Shown here: positions 30,046 to 30,996 of the stretch, piece by piece
Position numbering within the stretch: position 1 is the first letter of the stretch
Layout of the letters: every line of letters begins with the position of its first letter
Assembly (NCBI GenBank): GCA_050246915.1
Contig: JBFWVD010000057.1
Location: 1-30,996, forward strand
Reading direction: 5' to 3'
Source of the DNA: JBFWVD01 sp050246915
GTDB lineage: Bacteria > Actinomycetota > Acidimicrobiia > Acidimicrobiales > Ilumatobacteraceae
DNA length: 30,996 nt
Position numbers and translations under genes: made by a program
The notes under the pieces: generated by a model
Seen by the model: the letters and a program-made list of their open reading frames with translations, nothing else
Told to the model about the DNA's origin: nothing
The model's database searches: none

Positions 30046-30105
30046 TCGGGCATGTCTGGATCGGACACGGCTGGTGCGGACATGGCTGGTGCGGGCACGG
30101 ATAGA
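30046..30105. repeat. Four 15-bp tandem units directly after the luciferase-like gene
   Basis: Units TCGGGCATGTCTGGA, TCGGACACGGCTGGT, GCGGACATGGCTGGT and GCGGGCACGGATAGA fill 30046-30105 without gaps. The last base abuts the stop codon of the minus-strand gene at 30106-30975. On the minus strand the array lies in the 90-base spacer before the P450 start. Confidence 0.85.
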
Positions 30106-30975
30106 TCATCCGATCGCGTCGGCCAGGCGCGACCAGGAGTCCGGCCCGAGGTGCAGGGCGGTGGCGAACACCATCTCGTCGACACCGGCGTCTTCGAAGC
30201 GCTTCACGGCGTCGCGGATGGCGCTCGGTGATGTGAGGGCCGTGTCGGTCATGGACCACTGCTGGGTGTCGTCGTCGTAGCCGTAGTACTCGCGCATTCC
30301 GGCTTCGTACACGTCGCGTGCATCGGGGCCGAGCGAGAAGTAGGTGCTGGCGATGAGGCGGGGGCGGCCTGGGCCGCGGCCGGCGTCGTCCCACGCCTGG
30401 CGCACGATGGCGTAGCGCTGGCGATGCAGTTCGACATCGGGCGCGAAATCGAAACTGCGCACACCGTCGGCCAGCCGACCGGCGCGGCGCAGAGCCACGT
30501 CGGCAAACCCGCCGATGATCACCTCTGGACGCCCGTCGGCCAAGGTCGGGCCGACGACATCGGTGCCCTCATACGGTGACTCACCTCGCCACACCCGATG
30601 CATCGTTGCCAGTTGTTGCTCGAAGCGACGCCCGCGATCACCCCACGACGATCGGGTCACGGCGAAGTCGGGTTCGCGGGGACCGACACCGAGACCGAGC
30701 ACGAGTCGGCCCTCGGAGAGCACATCGACCGTGGCGGCCCGTTTGGCCAACGTCACCGGGTCGTGGATGGGGAGCACCAACACCCCGGTGACGAGACGGA
30801 TGCGCTCGGTCATCCCAGCGAGCACAGCCAGTGCGCTCAGCGCGTCGTGATTGTCGTTGGCGACGCGCTCGCCGACCGTCACGCTGGCGAACGGTCCTTC
30901 CTCGGCCACGCGCGCGAACTCACGAAGCTCGCGACCGGAATACGACCTCATCGGCAGGCTCACGCCAACATCCAT
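30106..30975 (-). CDS. LLM-class (luciferase-like) F420/flavin-dependent oxidoreductase
   Basis: The 289-residue TIM-barrel protein is of the luciferase-like superfamily. It starts MDVGVSLPMRSYSGRELREFARVAEEGPFASVTVGERV and contains ALSALAVLAGMTERIRLVTGVLVLPIHDPVTLAKRAATVDVLSEGRLVLGLGVG, followed by the RGRRFEQQLATMHRVW helix and PEVIIGGFADVALRRAGRLADG. This layout is typical of F420-dependent oxidoreductases and LLM monooxygenases in actinobacteria. A G-rich GGGGGAGG precedes the ATG by 11 bases. The gene is upstream of the P450 gene in the same direction. The substrate is unknown. Confidence 0.92.
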   Translation of the reverse strand: MDVGVSLPMRSYSGRELREFARVAEEGPFASVTVGERVANDNHDALSALAVLAGMTERIRLVTGVLVLPIHDPVTLAKRAATVDVLSEGRLVLGLGVGPREPDFAVTRSSWGDRGRRFEQQLATMHRVWRGESPYEGTDVVGPTLADGRPEVIIGGFADVALRRAGRLADGVRSFDFAPDVELHRQRYAIVRQAWDDAGRGPGRPRLIASTYFSLGPDARDVYEAGMREYYGYDDDTQQWSMTDTALTSPSAIRDAVKRFEDAGVDEMVFATALHLGPDSWSRLADAIG

Positions 30976-30996
30976 GTCCGCACCACCTCCCCCGTC

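Noticed and set aside
28754..30280. A 508-codon plus-strand frame opposite the P450 gene
   Set aside because: Shadow frame; the heme and I-helix motifs are on the minus strand.

Overview
The window is dense, high-GC DNA with compact genes, frequent GTG/TTG starts, 1-4 bp stop/start overlaps and probable leaderless promoters. The gene set (eno-ftsB and DUF501-ppx pairs, an F420-type luciferase-like oxidoreductase, a form II CO-dehydrogenase-like cluster, P450, several SDRs and enoyl-CoA hydratases, an MT0933-type small protein) fits an aerobic actinobacterium. An acidimicrobial relative is a reasonable guess, but that is inference and not provable from the sequence alone.

Region 1 (1-1280) holds the 3' end of enolase followed by an FtsB/DivIC-like divisome protein. 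Region 2 (1281-18576) separates that pair from DUF501 and ppx, which in many actinobacteria follow directly. It contains a PPOX-like flavoprotein, a small helical charged protein, the structural genes coxS-coxL-coxM of a molybdenum hydroxylase (form II active-site loop), a Dabb protein, an atypical SDR, a FAD-dependent amine-oxidase-like enzyme and a membrane Ser/Thr kinase with a Thr-rich stalk and a CBM6-like outer domain. It continues with moxR/coxD, coxE, two XdhC-type genes, a siroheme nitrite/sulfite reductase, a secreted NlpC/P60 hydrolase, and mocA overlapping coxG.

The cox-type genes are in three blocks (2284-5974, 10793-14182, 17275-18566). Together they encode the enzyme, a MoxR/VWA maturation pair, XdhC-type cofactor insertion proteins, the cytidylyltransferase that would make the molybdopterin-cytosine-dinucleotide cofactor, and the CoxG membrane protein. 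Functionally they look like one system, although unrelated genes lie between the blocks.

Region 3 (18577-20722) resumes the conserved order: DUF501, ppx/gppA and a RimJ-like acetyltransferase. Region 4 (20740-30975) is a metabolic region: two enoyl-CoA hydratase-family proteins, an EamA exporter with an unrecognised acidic partner, an mtnA-SDR operon divergent from a purine nucleoside phosphorylase, a PCD-like/VOC fusion, a DUF1801 protein, an SDR, a cytochrome P450 and a luciferase-like monooxygenase (cut close to its start by the window end).

The most unusual structural signal is a recurrent one: short tandem arrays with 12-15 bp units sit exactly at gene ends or starts at five separate junctions, each with a different unit sequence. 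No tRNA, rRNA, CRISPR array, transposase or IS end was seen, and no gene-free stretch exceeds about 210 bases.
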